Shown: positions 18,383 to 28,578, counted from the first letter of the stretch. The stretch is DNA of 64,000 nucleotides from Rhizobium phaseoli (GCF_010668805.1 NZ_WUFT01000014.1:1-64000), one strand, 5' to 3'. The notes: generated by a model not told the origin, from the sequence alone. Numbers and translations: made by a program.

Positions 18383-19117
18383 ATGGCGATGGATGTTCGA
18401 GCAATGCTCGAAGATAACGTTGCGACGCTTGGTGGGGCGCCGAAGAAGTCGATGAAAGACTTCGTCGTTCAGAAGATCGCGACCTTCATTGCCACCGGCA
18501 TCCTCAAGACCGGCGATCCGCTGCCGAGTGAACGTGAGCTGGCCGCCGCGCTTTCGGTCAGCCGCGAGACCGTCCGCGGTGCGATCCTCATCCTTTCCAC
18601 GCATGGAATCCTCTCGGTTGCGCAGGGAACGCGCACGGTGGTGGCATCGGAAGATGTCGGCGAATTGGCTGTTCAGGCGGCGCGCTATCGCGACATTGCA
18701 GCCTATAGCCTCGACAATGTTCATGAGGCGCGGCTGCTGATCGAAGCGCAGGTGGTCAGGGCTGCCGCGGTCAGGATGGATCCATCGACACTTGAATATC
18801 TCCGCCAGTCGATCGCGGCGCAGGAAGCCGCCTTTGACGATCCCGTCCGTTTCTTGATCTGCGACCGGGAGTTTCACACCGCAATCTACCGTTGCAGCGG
18901 CAATGCGGTGCTCGCCGACATGGCAGCCGACCTCTATTCCTATCTTCTCAGCCACCGACGGCGCGTCGTATCGCAGCCCGGGACGATCGCCACCAGCATC
19001 GCCGATCACCGGCTGATCCTCGCCGGCCTGGAGACTGGGGATCCGGACGCCGCATGCGCGGCCTTCGCGATCCACGAAACCCGCATTTATACGACAACCA
19101 AGCTGCTCCTCGCGTAG
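18383..19117 (+). CDS. FadR/GntR-family transcriptional regulator
   Basis: DNA-binding repressor of 244 residues. The winged helix-turn-helix lies at about 22-88, with the hallmark LPSERELAAALSVSRETVRGAI, followed by an FCD effector domain (about 95-235) with acidic/histidine metal-site residues such as DREFHTAIYR and DHRLIL. It starts at ATG 18383 behind AGGGGGAGGG. It heads an operon with a DenD-like dehydrogenase and a full sugar ABC importer, so the inducer is probably the transported compound or its oxidation product. The inverted repeat 11 bp upstream is the likely operator. Confidence 0.9.
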   Translation: MAMDVRAMLEDNVATLGGAPKKSMKDFVVQKIATFIATGILKTGDPLPSERELAAALSVSRETVRGAILILSTHGILSVAQGTRTVVASEDVGELAVQAARYRDIAAYSLDNVHEARLLIEAQVVRAAAVRMDPSTLEYLRQSIAAQEAAFDDPVRFLICDREFHTAIYRCSGNAVLADMAADLYSYLLSHRRRVVSQPGTIATSIADHRLILAGLETGDPDAACAAFAIHETRIYTTTKLLLA

Positions 19118-19168
19118 TCCGCAGGCGAAGAGCGGCTGAGACGAGACATCGAAGACAGGGGGAATAGG

Positions 19169-20161
19169 ATGCATATTCTCATTATCGGGGCGGGAGGCAT
19201 GATCGGCCGGAAGCTCGCCGCCAGCTTGGCGCGCAGCGGTTTCCTCGGCGCCGATACGATCACCCGCATGACGCTCGCCGATATCGCGCCCCCGCCGGTG
19301 CCAGCCGGCATCGTTGCGTCGGTGGAAGCGCTGGCTGCCGATATTTCCGAAGGCAATGTCGCGGAAGCCCTGGCGGCTCGCCGGGCCGACGTGATCTTCC
19401 ATCTCGCGGCGATCGTTTCCGGCGAGGCCGAACGCAATTTCGAACTCGGCTATCGGGTCAATCTCGACGGCACGCGTGCTTTGCTGGAGGCAATCCGTCA
19501 TGAGGGAAGCCGGCAAGTCTATGTTCCCCGGTTCGTCTTCACCTCCTCGATTGCGGTCTATGGGTCGCCGTTTCCGGATCCGATCCCCGACGATTACGTC
19601 CAGGCGCCGCTCACCAGCTACGGCGTGCAGAAGGCGATATCCGAGCTTCTGCTCGCCGACTATTCACGCCGCGGCTTTATCGACGGCGTGGGAATTCGAT
19701 TGCCGACCATCGTGATCCGGCCGGGTGCCCCGAATGCCGCCGCATCGGGGTTCTTTTCGGGAATCCTGCGGGAGCCGCTGGCTGGCCAGCGGGCGGTTCT
19801 TCCGGTGGAGGAAACGGTCAAGCACTGGCTGGCAAGCCCACGTTCCGCCGTCAAATTTCTGATCCACGCCGCGACGCTCGACACATCGTCACTGGGTGCG
19901 CGGCGCACGCTGACTATGCCGGGAGTGGCCGCCACCGTTGCCGATCAGATCGCCGCGTTGCGCCGGGTTGCCGGCCCCGAGGCGGCTGAGTTGATCGACC
20001 GTCGCCGCGACGAGGTCATCGAAAGGATCGTCGCCGGATGGCCGAAATCCTTTGCGCCCGAACGCGCGACGCAACTGGGTTTCACCGCCGAAACCAGCGT
20101 CGACGAACTGATCGAGGTTTATCTCGCCGAAGACGCACCGGGTGCGCCGCGAGGAGATTGA
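19169..20161 (+). CDS. NAD-dependent epimerase/dehydratase family protein (DenD-like)
   Basis: Short-chain, extended-type dehydrogenase of 330 residues. The N-terminal NAD motif is GAGGMIGRKLA, with the catalytic Tyr-Lys pair in SYGVQKA (about 152-156) and a serine in VFTSSIAVYG. The overall layout resembles D-erythronate dehydrogenase DenD, which oxidises a four-carbon sugar acid at C2. The neighbouring FadR-type regulator and sugar ABC importer fit a catabolic operon for a sugar acid or polyol. Assignment to DenD is from family resemblance and has not been tested. Confidence 0.75.
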   Translation: MHILIIGAGGMIGRKLAASLARSGFLGADTITRMTLADIAPPPVPAGIVASVEALAADISEGNVAEALAARRADVIFHLAAIVSGEAERNFELGYRVNLDGTRALLEAIRHEGSRQVYVPRFVFTSSIAVYGSPFPDPIPDDYVQAPLTSYGVQKAISELLLADYSRRGFIDGVGIRLPTIVIRPGAPNAAASGFFSGILREPLAGQRAVLPVEETVKHWLASPRSAVKFLIHAATLDTSSLGARRTLTMPGVAATVADQIAALRRVAGPEAAELIDRRRDEVIERIVAGWPKSFAPERATQLGFTAETSVDELIEVYLAEDAPGAPRGD

Positions 20162-20238
20162 GGTGAGGGCGGGAGCCTCATCATAGCGACAAGACGAAGA
20201 CATAAGCATGTAGCGCTCGATTTCTGGGAGGAGTGAGT

Positions 20239-21306
<1,068 letters not shown>

Positions 21307-21354
21307 CGCCGTCCGGCGGCGGGGCGGAGGAGCTCTCGCAGCCAGAGGTCGGCC

Positions 21355-21411
21355 GCATCCCCTCTCAGGGATGCAAGGACCGTCGTTCACCAAGCGGGAG
21401 GTGAACGACGG
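21355..21411 (+). terminator. Two tandem hairpins before the binding-protein gene
   Basis: A 7-bp stem GCATCCC / GGGATGC (21355-21361, 21368-21374) is followed by a perfect 12-bp stem CCGTCGTTCACC / GGTGAACGACGG (21380-21391, 21400-21411) with an 8-nt loop. There is no T-run. They lie between the ATPase and the binding-protein gene and could be a processing or stabilising structure at the 5' end of the binding-protein message. Confidence 0.65.
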
Positions 21412-21447
21412 GGAGTTCGCACCCGCGTTTTGATGAGGAGGAATCTC

Positions 21448-22752
21448 ATGAGGATCAAAAGACGTGACTTTCTTGCCGCCTCGGCTGCCGTCGCCGGCGC
21501 CGCCGGCCTCGGCATTCGGCCATCGCTCGCCCAGGCCGAACCGAGCTACACGCCGGAAAGCGGTGCCAGCCTTCGTCTGCTGCGCTGGACGCCCTTCGTC
21601 AAGGGCGACGAGGAGGCTTGGATCGCCAACACCAAGAAGTTCACCGCAGCAACCGGCGTCGAAGTGCGCATCGACAAGGAAAGCTGGGAAGACATCCGCC
21701 CGAAGGCTGCGGTTGCAGCCAATGTCGGCTCCGGCCCCGATCTCATCATGTGCTGGTTCGACGACGCGCATCAGTACCCGGACAAGCTGGTCGATCTCAC
21801 CGAACTCGGCAATTATCTCGGCAATAAATATGAGGGCTGGTACGACGGTGTGAAGGGTTATGCGACCCGCGGCGACGCCTTCATCGCCATGCCGCTGACG
21901 GCGATCGGCAATGCGGTGGTCTATCGCGACAGCCATGTGAAGGCGGCCGGTTTCAACGAATTCCCCAACGATACCGCAGGCTTCCTCGAGCTTTGCAAGG
22001 CGATGAAGGCAAAGGGCACGCCCGCCGGCTTCCCGCACGGCAAGGCGGTCGGAGACGGCAACAACTACGCCCACTGGCTGCTCTGGAGCCATAACGGCAT
22101 GATGGTCGATGAAAGCGGCAAGGTGACGATCAACAGCCCGGAGACGCTGGCTTCGATCAACTATGCCAAGGAGCTCTATGCGACCTTCATTCCGGGTACG
22201 GAAAGCTGGCAGGACGTCAACAACAACCGCGCCTTCCTGGCCGGCCAGGTCTCGCTGATCGCCAACGGCGTCTCGGTCTATTACACCGCCAAGAACGATC
22301 CGAAGCTCGCCGATATCGCCAAAGACATCCGCACGACGAACTTCCCGATCGGCCCTGTCGGCAAGAGCGTCGAACTTTGCCAGACGAGCTCGCTGCTTCT
22401 CTTCAAGCACACCAAATATCCCGAAGCGGCCAAGGCCTACATCAAGTTCATGATGGAAGCCGACCAGATGAATGCCTGGATCCAGGGCTCCAGCGCCTAT
22501 TGCTGCCAGCCGCTCAAGGCCTTCGCCAAGAACCCGATCTGGACCGCCGATCCGGTGCACGCGCCCTACGCACGCGCCTCGGAGAAGCTGCGCCCGAACG
22601 GCTATGCCGGCCCGCTCGGCTACGCCTCGGCAGCCACCATGGCCGACTATGTTCTGGTCGACATGTATGCCGCCGCCGTCACCGGCCAGATGTCGCCTGA
22701 GGATGCGATGAAAGAAGCTGAACGCCGGGCAAACCGCTACTATCGCGTCTGA
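21448..22752 (+). CDS. Extracellular solute-binding protein, family 1, Tat-exported
   Basis: Periplasmic sugar-binding protein of 434 residues. ATG 21448 follows GAGGAGG; an in-frame ATG at 21430 lies before that site. The N-terminus is a twin-arginine signal, KRRDFLAASAAVAGAAGLG, cleaved near LAQA. The rest is a family-1 type II binding fold. Export in folded form by Tat is unusual but known among rhizobial binding proteins. It sits between tandem hairpins upstream and one hairpin downstream, ahead of the two permease genes. The ligand is unknown. Confidence 0.93.
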   Translation: MRIKRRDFLAASAAVAGAAGLGIRPSLAQAEPSYTPESGASLRLLRWTPFVKGDEEAWIANTKKFTAATGVEVRIDKESWEDIRPKAAVAANVGSGPDLIMCWFDDAHQYPDKLVDLTELGNYLGNKYEGWYDGVKGYATRGDAFIAMPLTAIGNAVVYRDSHVKAAGFNEFPNDTAGFLELCKAMKAKGTPAGFPHGKAVGDGNNYAHWLLWSHNGMMVDESGKVTINSPETLASINYAKELYATFIPGTESWQDVNNNRAFLAGQVSLIANGVSVYYTAKNDPKLADIAKDIRTTNFPIGPVGKSVELCQTSSLLLFKHTKYPEAAKAYIKFMMEADQMNAWIQGSSAYCCQPLKAFAKNPIWTADPVHAPYARASEKLRPNGYAGPLGYASAATMADYVLVDMYAAAVTGQMSPEDAMKEAERRANRYYRV

Positions 22753-22768
22753 GCCCTGCTTCAAACAG

Positions 22769-22796
22769 GCGGCGTGCCGGCCTTTCGGCATGCCGC
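22769..22796 (+). terminator. Hairpin after the binding-protein gene
   Basis: Stem GCGGCGTGCCG / CGGCATGCCGC (22769-22779, 22786-22796; one G-U pair) with a GCCTTT loop, 16 bp after the binding-protein stop and before the permease genes. It is the likely 3' boundary of a stable binding-protein mRNA. Confidence 0.65.
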
Positions 22797-22838
22797 AAGC
22801 TCCTCCGGGAGATCCAAAACGCGATCTGGAGATAAGCA

Positions 22839-23771
22839 ATGTCGATGGCAAAATCGGGGGATAGGCGTGGGCCGGTCTCCTCGCTCCTGCAGAACAACAA
22901 TGTGCTCGGCTTCCTGTTCATGCTGCCGGCGGCGGTGTTCCTTGTCTGCTTTCTCACATACCCGCTGGGGCTAGGCGTCTGGCTCGGCTTCACCGATACC
23001 CGGATCGGCCGCGACGGCGTCTTCATCGGGCTGGAAAACTACCAGTTCCTGATGGACGACTCCGTCTTCTGGCTGTCGGTCTTCAACACCATCCTCTATA
23101 CCTCCGTCGCCTCGGTGCTGAAATTCGCGCTCGGCCTCTGGCTGGCGATGCTGCTCAACCAGCACCTGCCCTACAAATCTTTCTTCCGGGCCATCGTCCT
23201 GCTTCCCTGGGTGGTGCCGACGGTGCTGTCGGCGCTGGCCTTCTGGTGGATCTACGACGCCCAGTTCTCGATCATCTCCTGGTCGCTGATGAAGCTGGGG
23301 CTGATCAGCGGACCGATCAACTTCCTCGGCGACCCGATCAATGCACGCATATCGGTCATCGTCGCCAATGTCTGGCGCGGCATTCCCTTCGTGGCGATCT
23401 CGCTGCTTGCCGGGCTGCAGACGATCCCGGCCTCGCTGCAGGAGGCAGCCTCGCTCGACGGCGCCACGAGCTGGCAGCGTTTCCGCTATGTGACGCTGCC
23501 GATGCTGACGCCGATCATCGCCGTCGTGATGACCTTCTCGGTGCTTTTCACCTTCACCGATTTCCAGCTGATCTACGTGCTGACCAAGGGCGGCCCCGTC
23601 AACGCGACGCATCTGATGGCGACGCTCTCGTTCCAGCGCGGCATTCCCGGCGGCCAGCTTGGCGAGGGCGCGGCGATCGCCGTCGCCATGGTGCCCTTCC
23701 TGCTCGGCGCGATCATGTTCAGCTTCTTCGGCCTGCAACGGCGCAAATGGCAGCAGGGCGGCCAGGATTAG
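22839..23771 (+). CDS. Carbohydrate ABC transporter permease (MalF type)
   Basis: Inner-membrane permease of 310 residues with six helices. The first is FLFMLPAAVFLVCFLTYPLG; the EAA loop is LQEAASLDGATSWQRFRYVTLPMLTP near residue 200. GGAGAT lies ahead of the ATG (MSMAKSGDRRG); ATG 22845 is an alternative start. It is followed after 10 bp by the partner permease. Confidence 0.93.
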   Translation: MSMAKSGDRRGPVSSLLQNNNVLGFLFMLPAAVFLVCFLTYPLGLGVWLGFTDTRIGRDGVFIGLENYQFLMDDSVFWLSVFNTILYTSVASVLKFALGLWLAMLLNQHLPYKSFFRAIVLLPWVVPTVLSALAFWWIYDAQFSIISWSLMKLGLISGPINFLGDPINARISVIVANVWRGIPFVAISLLAGLQTIPASLQEAASLDGATSWQRFRYVTLPMLTPIIAVVMTFSVLFTFTDFQLIYVLTKGGPVNATHLMATLSFQRGIPGGQLGEGAAIAVAMVPFLLGAIMFSFFGLQRRKWQQGGQD

Positions 23772-23781
23772 GAGAATGACG

Positions 23782-24681
23782 ATGTCGACAAATTCAACCA
23801 CCGCCGATCAGGTCGTGACCGACAATGCCGAAGGCATGAGCTATCTGAACCGCCTGCCGCGGCGGATCGTGATGCTCTATTTGCCGATGGCCGTCTTCGT
23901 CTTCGTTCTGCTCTTTCCGTTCTACTGGATGGCGGTCACCGCGGTGAAACCCAACGACCAACTGACCGACTACAACAATTACAGTCCTTTCTGGGTGGTC
24001 GGACCGACGCTCGCGCACATCAAATACCTGTTCCTCGAGACATCCTATCCGGGTTGGCTGTGGAACACGATGCTGGTGGCGGTCTGCTCCACCTTGCTCT
24101 CCTTGGTGGCTTCGGTGTTGGGCGCCTATGCCATTGAGCGCGTCCGCTTCACCGGCTCGCGTTCGGTCGGCCTGGTGATCTTCCTCGCCTATCTCGTGCC
24201 GCCATCGATCCTCTTCATCCCGCTTGCCTTCATCGTCTTCAAGCTCGGGATCTACGACTCCCGGCTGGCGCTGATCTTCACCTATCCGACCTTCCTCATT
24301 CCCTTCTGCACCTGGCTGCTGATGGGGTATTTCCGCTCGATCCCATTCGAGCTGGAGGAAAGCGCACTGGTGGACGGCGCCAACCGGTGGCAGATTCTCA
24401 CCAAGATCATCCTGCCGCTCGCCGTGCCGGGGCTGATTTCGGCCGGGATTTTCGCCTTTACGCTGTCCTGGAACGAATTCATCTATGCCCTTACGTTCAT
24501 TCAGTCATCTGAGAATAAAACCATTCCCGTGGGCGTACTGACCGAACTGGTGCGTGGCGATGTCTTCGAATGGGGGGCGCTGATGGCGGGGGCCCTGTTC
24601 GGCTCGCTCCCTGTGGTCATTCTCTACTCGTTCTTCGTGGATTATTACGTGTCCTCGATGACCGGAGCGGTGAAGGAGTGA
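23782..24681 (+). CDS. Carbohydrate ABC transporter permease (MalG type)
   Basis: Inner-membrane permease of 299 residues with six helices, starting with MLYLPMAVFVFVLLFPFYWMAV, and the EAA loop LEESALVDGANRWQILTKIILPLAVPG. ATG 23782 is chosen because GGAG lies seven bases upstream; ATG 23776 is too close to it. It is the last gene of the regulator-dehydrogenase-importer operon. A 6-bp stem GCCGAA / TTCGGC (24698-24714) and a CTCGACGTCGAG palindrome (24718-24729) follow and may end the transcript. Confidence 0.93.
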   Translation: MSTNSTTADQVVTDNAEGMSYLNRLPRRIVMLYLPMAVFVFVLLFPFYWMAVTAVKPNDQLTDYNNYSPFWVVGPTLAHIKYLFLETSYPGWLWNTMLVAVCSTLLSLVASVLGAYAIERVRFTGSRSVGLVIFLAYLVPPSILFIPLAFIVFKLGIYDSRLALIFTYPTFLIPFCTWLLMGYFRSIPFELEESALVDGANRWQILTKIILPLAVPGLISAGIFAFTLSWNEFIYALTFIQSSENKTIPVGVLTELVRGDVFEWGALMAGALFGSLPVVILYSFFVDYYVSSMTGAVKE

Positions 24682-24806
24682 CCGCGGAAAATGGCAGGCC
24701 GAACCCCATTCGGCGGTCTCGACGTCGAGCACTGGGCCTTGTTGCGACACGTGGTATAGTTAACTTTCGGTTGTCCATCCGGACGATACGATAAAGGAAT
24801 TATTCC

Positions 24807-25487
24807 ATGGGAGACCAGAGACACCCGCTGCACCCTGGAGAAGCGGCGCCCGGATTCGCACTGGCCACGGCCAACTTCGACGGAACGGTCTCTTTCGCCG
24901 ACTTGAGCGGTCGCCCGTTCCTGATCGGCTTCTTTCGCGGGCTGCACTGCCCGTTCTGCCGGCGTCAACTGGAACAGCTTGCCGGCGTAGAGCCGACCCT
25001 GCGCGCCGCCGGGGTGGAGACCGTGGCCGTTATCAACACGCCAGTGGAACGAGCCCGCCTGTATTTCCGCCACCGGCCGACGCCGGTAACGCTTTTATGT
25101 GACCCGGACTGCCGCACGCATCGGGCCTACGGTGTGCCGCATGCCGAGTTCCAACCCGATGGCAGCCGCGAGCAGCCCGAATGGCCCTATACTGCAACGA
25201 TGGCGCAGTTCCAGGCGGCACGCATCAACCCCACCGGCGAACTGCCGGAACCGCTGCACCCGATGGAAGCCAACACGATACTCAACGCCAAGGACCGCTT
25301 CGAGCTTGTCGAAGCCGACCATGCGATCTTCGCGAACCACGCTACCCAGCTCGTCGGGCACTTCCTGGTCAATGCGAACGGCACGATCGGCTGGGCACGT
25401 ATAGAGGCACTCGACGGACCGAACAGCCTCTCCACCTTCCCCACGACGGCGGAGATCATCGCCGCCGCCGGCAGCCTTGCACGCTGA
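24807..25487 (+). CDS. Peroxiredoxin-like (AhpC/TSA, thioredoxin-fold) protein
   Basis: Cytoplasmic thioredoxin-fold protein of 226 residues. It has FFRGLHCPFCRRQ with C48 and C51 at the start of the first helix, where peroxiredoxin-like proteins carry the redox cysteine, followed by a long C-terminal extension with few cysteines. It probably reduces peroxides or acts as a thiol oxidoreductase. AAAGGAAT precedes the ATG. It converges on the TetR-family gene 15 bp away. Confidence 0.82.
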   Translation: MGDQRHPLHPGEAAPGFALATANFDGTVSFADLSGRPFLIGFFRGLHCPFCRRQLEQLAGVEPTLRAAGVETVAVINTPVERARLYFRHRPTPVTLLCDPDCRTHRAYGVPHAEFQPDGSREQPEWPYTATMAQFQAARINPTGELPEPLHPMEANTILNAKDRFELVEADHAIFANHATQLVGHFLVNANGTIGWARIEALDGPNSLSTFPTTAEIIAAAGSLAR

Positions 25488-25501
25488 CCTGCAGCGAACG
25501 A

Positions 25502-26095
25502 TCACAAACGCTGCAAAAGCAGACCCGCCGCCAAGGCATGAAAGGCCTCGACCGCTTTCGGCAGCACGTTTTGCGGATTTTCGCTGGCGGCAATCCAGAG
25601 AGCAGCATTGAGAGCCGCGCCGCTCAGCAACCGGGCCGTCGCCTCTGCGTCAAGCGGCTTGAGGATGCCTTGTGCGATCAGGCGCTCGACGGTGCTCTTG
25701 GTCACCTGTAGACAGGTGTTCTGGCTCGGCCACTGCGAGGGATCGCCTAACACCGCAGGTCCGTCGAGCAGAACGATGCGTTGGACTTCCGGATTGAGCG
25801 CCATCTCGATATAGGCCGCACCCTCGGCGAGCAGGCCCTGCCAATCGTTACCCGCCAGAGCTCCAAGCTCTTTGGCGCGCGCCGCCATTTCCATGTCGAT
25901 CTGATCGACAACCGCTGCCAGCAGCCCGCGCTTGTCTCCGAAATTGTGGTAAAGCGCGCCCCGTGTCAGACCGGCGTCAGCGGTCAGCTCGTCCATCGAT
26001 GCTGTGGAGTACCCCTTTTCCGCAAAAGCCTTTCGCGCTGCCGCGATCAACTTGGCGCGGTTTTCCTGCATCGTTTCGCCGCGTGTTTTCGCCAT
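25502..26095 (-). CDS. TetR/AcrR-family transcriptional repressor
   Basis: Regulator of 197 residues. The N-terminal helix-turn-helix (about 12-60) reads LIAAARKAFAEKGYSTASMDELTADAGLTRGALYHNF, split here only to show the hallmark GLTRGALYHNFGDK. The ligand domain is LmrA/YxaF-like. ATG 26095 is chosen because the longer frame runs through the operators. The divergent gene encodes RidA, and the three operators between them indicate that the protein represses both. The ligand is unknown. Confidence 0.9.
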   Translation of the reverse strand: MAKTRGETMQENRAKLIAAARKAFAEKGYSTASMDELTADAGLTRGALYHNFGDKRGLLAAVVDQIDMEMAARAKELGALAGNDWQGLLAEGAAYIEMALNPEVQRIVLLDGPAVLGDPSQWPSQNTCLQVTKSTVERLIAQGILKPLDAEATARLLSGAALNAALWIAASENPQNVLPKAVEAFHALAAGLLLQRL

Positions 26096-26113
26096 TGCCC
26101 CTCTCGAATTCAC

Positions 26114-26177
26114 ATACGCAGCGTATATCGACTTGACATACGCTACGTATGTAGGATAGCACACATACGTCCCGTAT
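26114..26177. promoter_or_regulatory. Three tandem TetR-type operators, ATACG-N3-CGTAT
   Basis: Three copies of the palindrome ATACG-N3-CGTAT at 26114-26126, 26138-26150 and 26165-26177, with centres 24 and 27 bp apart. The middle one is longest: ACATACG-CTA-CGTATGT. They fill the gap between the divergent tetR and ridA genes. Confidence 0.88.
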
Positions 26178-26251
26178 ATCAAATAATGAGCGAGCTTGTG
26201 AAGCGCTAGGCCGTGCTCATCGGTCGCCACCAACAAGAAAGAGAGATCAGA

Positions 26252-26650
26252 ATGACCCAACGCGAAGCAATCTTTCCTGCTGACCGACACGCTCTTTACG
26301 AGCAGCACGGCTATTCCGCCGCGATCCGATCCGGTGATCTATTGTTTGTGTCCGGCCAAGTTGGCAGCCGTTTGGATGGAACACCCGAACCCGATTTCGA
26401 ACGCCAGGTCCGGCGGGCCTTTGAAAACCTGAAGGCCACGCTCAGCGCAGCCGGCTGCACTGTCGATGATATCGTCGATGTCACCACCTTCCACACGGAT
26501 CCTGAAAACCAGTTCGCAACGATCATGGCCGTCAAACAACAGATTTTCAGCAAGCCGCCCTATCCGAATTGGACCGCACTCGGCGTCAACTGGCTCGCCG
26601 GCTTCGACTTCGAGATAAAGGTCATCGCCCGTATTCCGGCAAGCAACTGA
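26252..26650 (+). CDS. RidA family protein
   Basis: Small soluble protein of 132 residues of the YjgF/YER057c/UK114 (Rid) family, whose members hydrolyse reactive enamine/imine intermediates or related compounds. It shows the family pattern GDLLFVSGQVG and the late FEIKVIARIPA. The arginine that typifies deaminating RidA members is not found in its usual context (YPNWTALGVNWLA), so it may belong to another Rid subgroup. ATG 26252 follows GAGAG. It is divergent from the tetR gene with shared operators, so it is probably inducible. Confidence 0.82.
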   Translation: MTQREAIFPADRHALYEQHGYSAAIRSGDLLFVSGQVGSRLDGTPEPDFERQVRRAFENLKATLSAAGCTVDDIVDVTTFHTDPENQFATIMAVKQQIFSKPPYPNWTALGVNWLAGFDFEIKVIARIPASN

Positions 26651-26700
26651 CATCGCCGAGCCTGGCGGCACGGGATCGGCATCATCATCGCCCGATTTTG

Positions 26701-27291
26701 CTAGCCTACCTGTTCGACGGTTAAGGTGCCGGCCGGAAGGGGCTTGATCAGCGACCTCGCAGAGACCGTTGGATCGAGCCAGTCGGCCCAGGCGCTCCGC
26801 TCCAGAATGGCGATCTGGCGATCGTGATAGGGTGCGATGTCCGGCCCCGGCTCCATCGTCAGCATGGTGAAGGCCTGGCCGACCTCAGCGGTCTCGCGCC
26901 AGATGCCGGCAATGCAGAAGATCGGCTCGTCCTTTTTGGTGAACAGCCATTTGTCTTTGCGTTTTTTCGTTGGATCCTTTGGATCGGTGAATTCGTAAAA
27001 GCCGTCGGCGATGATCAGGCAGCGGTTAGAGCTGAACTCCCGGCCTTCCGAGCGGAAGTTATAGACCGGCCGCTTGTTCGGCCCAGGCCAGCTCCAGCGC
27101 CGCTGCACGAGTTCGCCCTCATCACGTTTATCGTCAATCGACCTGACGATCGGCGCCGTATCGGTAATCTTGATGTCCTCGCGCGCTTCAACGTTCGGCG
27201 CGCCCTCACCGAAACGGATCTTGATTTTGAGGTCGGCGAAGTCCTCGAACATCGAGGCGACGTCCACCATAAGTCGATAATCATTGCACAT
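26701..27291 (-). CDS. SOS response-associated peptidase (SRAP, YedK/HMCES family)
   Basis: Protein of 196 residues that cross-links to abasic sites in single-stranded DNA and shields them. The catalytic cysteine is residue 2 (MCNDYRLM), exposed after removal of Met, which fixes the start at ATG 27291 behind GGAGGAC. Other family residues are seen: N and R in NRCLIIADGFYEF with the active-site Glu, and the histidine of PYHDRQIAIL. It lies 195 bp downstream of dinB on the same strand, within a DNA-damage cluster. Confidence 0.93.
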   Translation of the reverse strand: MCNDYRLMVDVASMFEDFADLKIKIRFGEGAPNVEAREDIKITDTAPIVRSIDDKRDEGELVQRRWSWPGPNKRPVYNFRSEGREFSSNRCLIIADGFYEFTDPKDPTKKRKDKWLFTKKDEPIFCIAGIWRETAEVGQAFTMLTMEPGPDIAPYHDRQIAILERSAWADWLDPTVSARSLIKPLPAGTLTVEQVG

Positions 27292-27486
27292 GCGTCCTCC
27301 GTTTCGGTCCTGATTGTTCGCGGTGATGTTCCTGATCGATCTATAATAAGTGCGAAGGTTTCCCAGTCCGACGCCCCGTTTGATGAGCGCCGCGGCATCA
27401 TAAGACGCCATGACGGCGATGTAGAGATGGTGGAAGATCCAATTCAGACCTCAGCCGAGCGCTTCCTCAAAGACGATGCTGGCCGT

Positions 27487-28578
27487 CTAAAGCGCCAGCC
27501 GCAATTGCGGTTGCGTTTCAGGTCTCCGCCGCTCCAGCGAGGACAGCGACACGCCAAGCAGGCGTATGCCTTTGCGTGACGGAAAGATCGGCGCCAGAAG
27601 CAGGCCAACCAAGTCCTCGAGATCGCCGACCGAGGGCAGAGGCGCCGTAACCGTCTTGCTGCGGGTGATCTGGCTAAAGTCGGCATATTTGACCTTGAGC
27701 GTCACCGTCTTGGCGCCAATCTCATTGGCCTCGCAGTAAGCCCAGACTTTTTCGATCAGCGGCTGGAGACCTCCGCGCGCCGGTTCGTAGGTATGAATAT
27801 CCTCGGAGAACGTGTCTTCGGCGCCGACGGATTTCCGCACCCGGTCCGGCCTGACTTGGCGATTGTCGATGCCGCGGGCAATTCCGTAAAAATAGGGCCC
27901 AGACTTCCCGAAATGTTCAGCGAGAAACTCCAGCGCCTTCTCCTTGAGATCGGCGCCGGTCTCGATCCCGAGACGATGCATCTTTTCAGCGGTCGCCGGC
28001 CCGACGCCATGGAATTTCTTGACTGGGAGACGTTCGACAAAGGCCGGGCCGTTCTTCGGGGTGATGACGAACTGGCCGTTCGGCTTGTTTTCACCCGAGG
28101 CCATCTTCGCCAGGAACTTGTTGTAGGAAATGCCGGCGGAGGCGGTGAGCCCTGTCGTCGCCTTGATCCTGGCGCGGATCTCATCGGCGATCTCTGTGGC
28201 GATTTCCATGCCCTTCAGATTTTCGGTAACGTCGAGATAGGCCTCGTCGAGCGATAGAGGTTCGATCATCGGCGTGTATTCGGCAAAGATCGCCCGGATC
28301 TGTAACGACACCGCTTTGTAAACATCGAAGCGTGGTTTGACGAAGATAAGGTCAGGGCACTTCCTTTGCGCTGTGACCGATGGCATGGCCGAATGAACGC
28401 CGAACTTTCGTGCTTCGTAGCTGGCGGCCGCCACCACGCCACGGGCGGCTGGACTGCCGACGGCAACCGGCAGCCCACGCAGTTCTGGATTGTCGCGCTG
28501 CTCGACGGATGCATAGAAGGCATCCATATCGACATGCACGATCTTGCGCGGCCTGTCGCTCGCCTCAACGTTCGTCAC
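27487..28578 (-). CDS. dinB: DNA polymerase IV (Y-family translesion polymerase)
   Basis: Error-prone lesion-bypass polymerase of 363 residues. It has the palm metal motifs IVHVDMDAFYASVEQ and SLDEAYLDVT, the helix-hairpin-helix region (KKFHGVGPATAEKMHRLGI) and a little-finger domain. The start is GTG at 28578, only three bases after the stop of the small Cys-rich gene, so the two are probably cotranscribed and translationally coupled. The C-terminus ends RPETQPQLRLAL, which may contain the beta-clamp-binding peptide. Confidence 0.95.
   Translation of the reverse strand: MTNVEASDRPRKIVHVDMDAFYASVEQRDNPELRGLPVAVGSPAARGVVAAASYEARKFGVHSAMPSVTAQRKCPDLIFVKPRFDVYKAVSLQIRAIFAEYTPMIEPLSLDEAYLDVTENLKGMEIATEIADEIRARIKATTGLTASAGISYNKFLAKMASGENKPNGQFVITPKNGPAFVERLPVKKFHGVGPATAEKMHRLGIETGADLKEKALEFLAEHFGKSGPYFYGIARGIDNRQVRPDRVRKSVGAEDTFSEDIHTYEPARGGLQPLIEKVWAYCEANEIGAKTVTLKVKYADFSQITRSKTVTAPLPSVGDLEDLVGLLLAPIFPSRKGIRLLGVSLSSLERRRPETQPQLRLAL

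Noticed and set aside
27300..27340. A second LexA-like site, GTTC-N8-GTTC, upstream of the SRAP gene
   Set aside because: The spacer is eight bases (GCGGTGAT); the alphaproteobacterial site needs seven. It could be chance.
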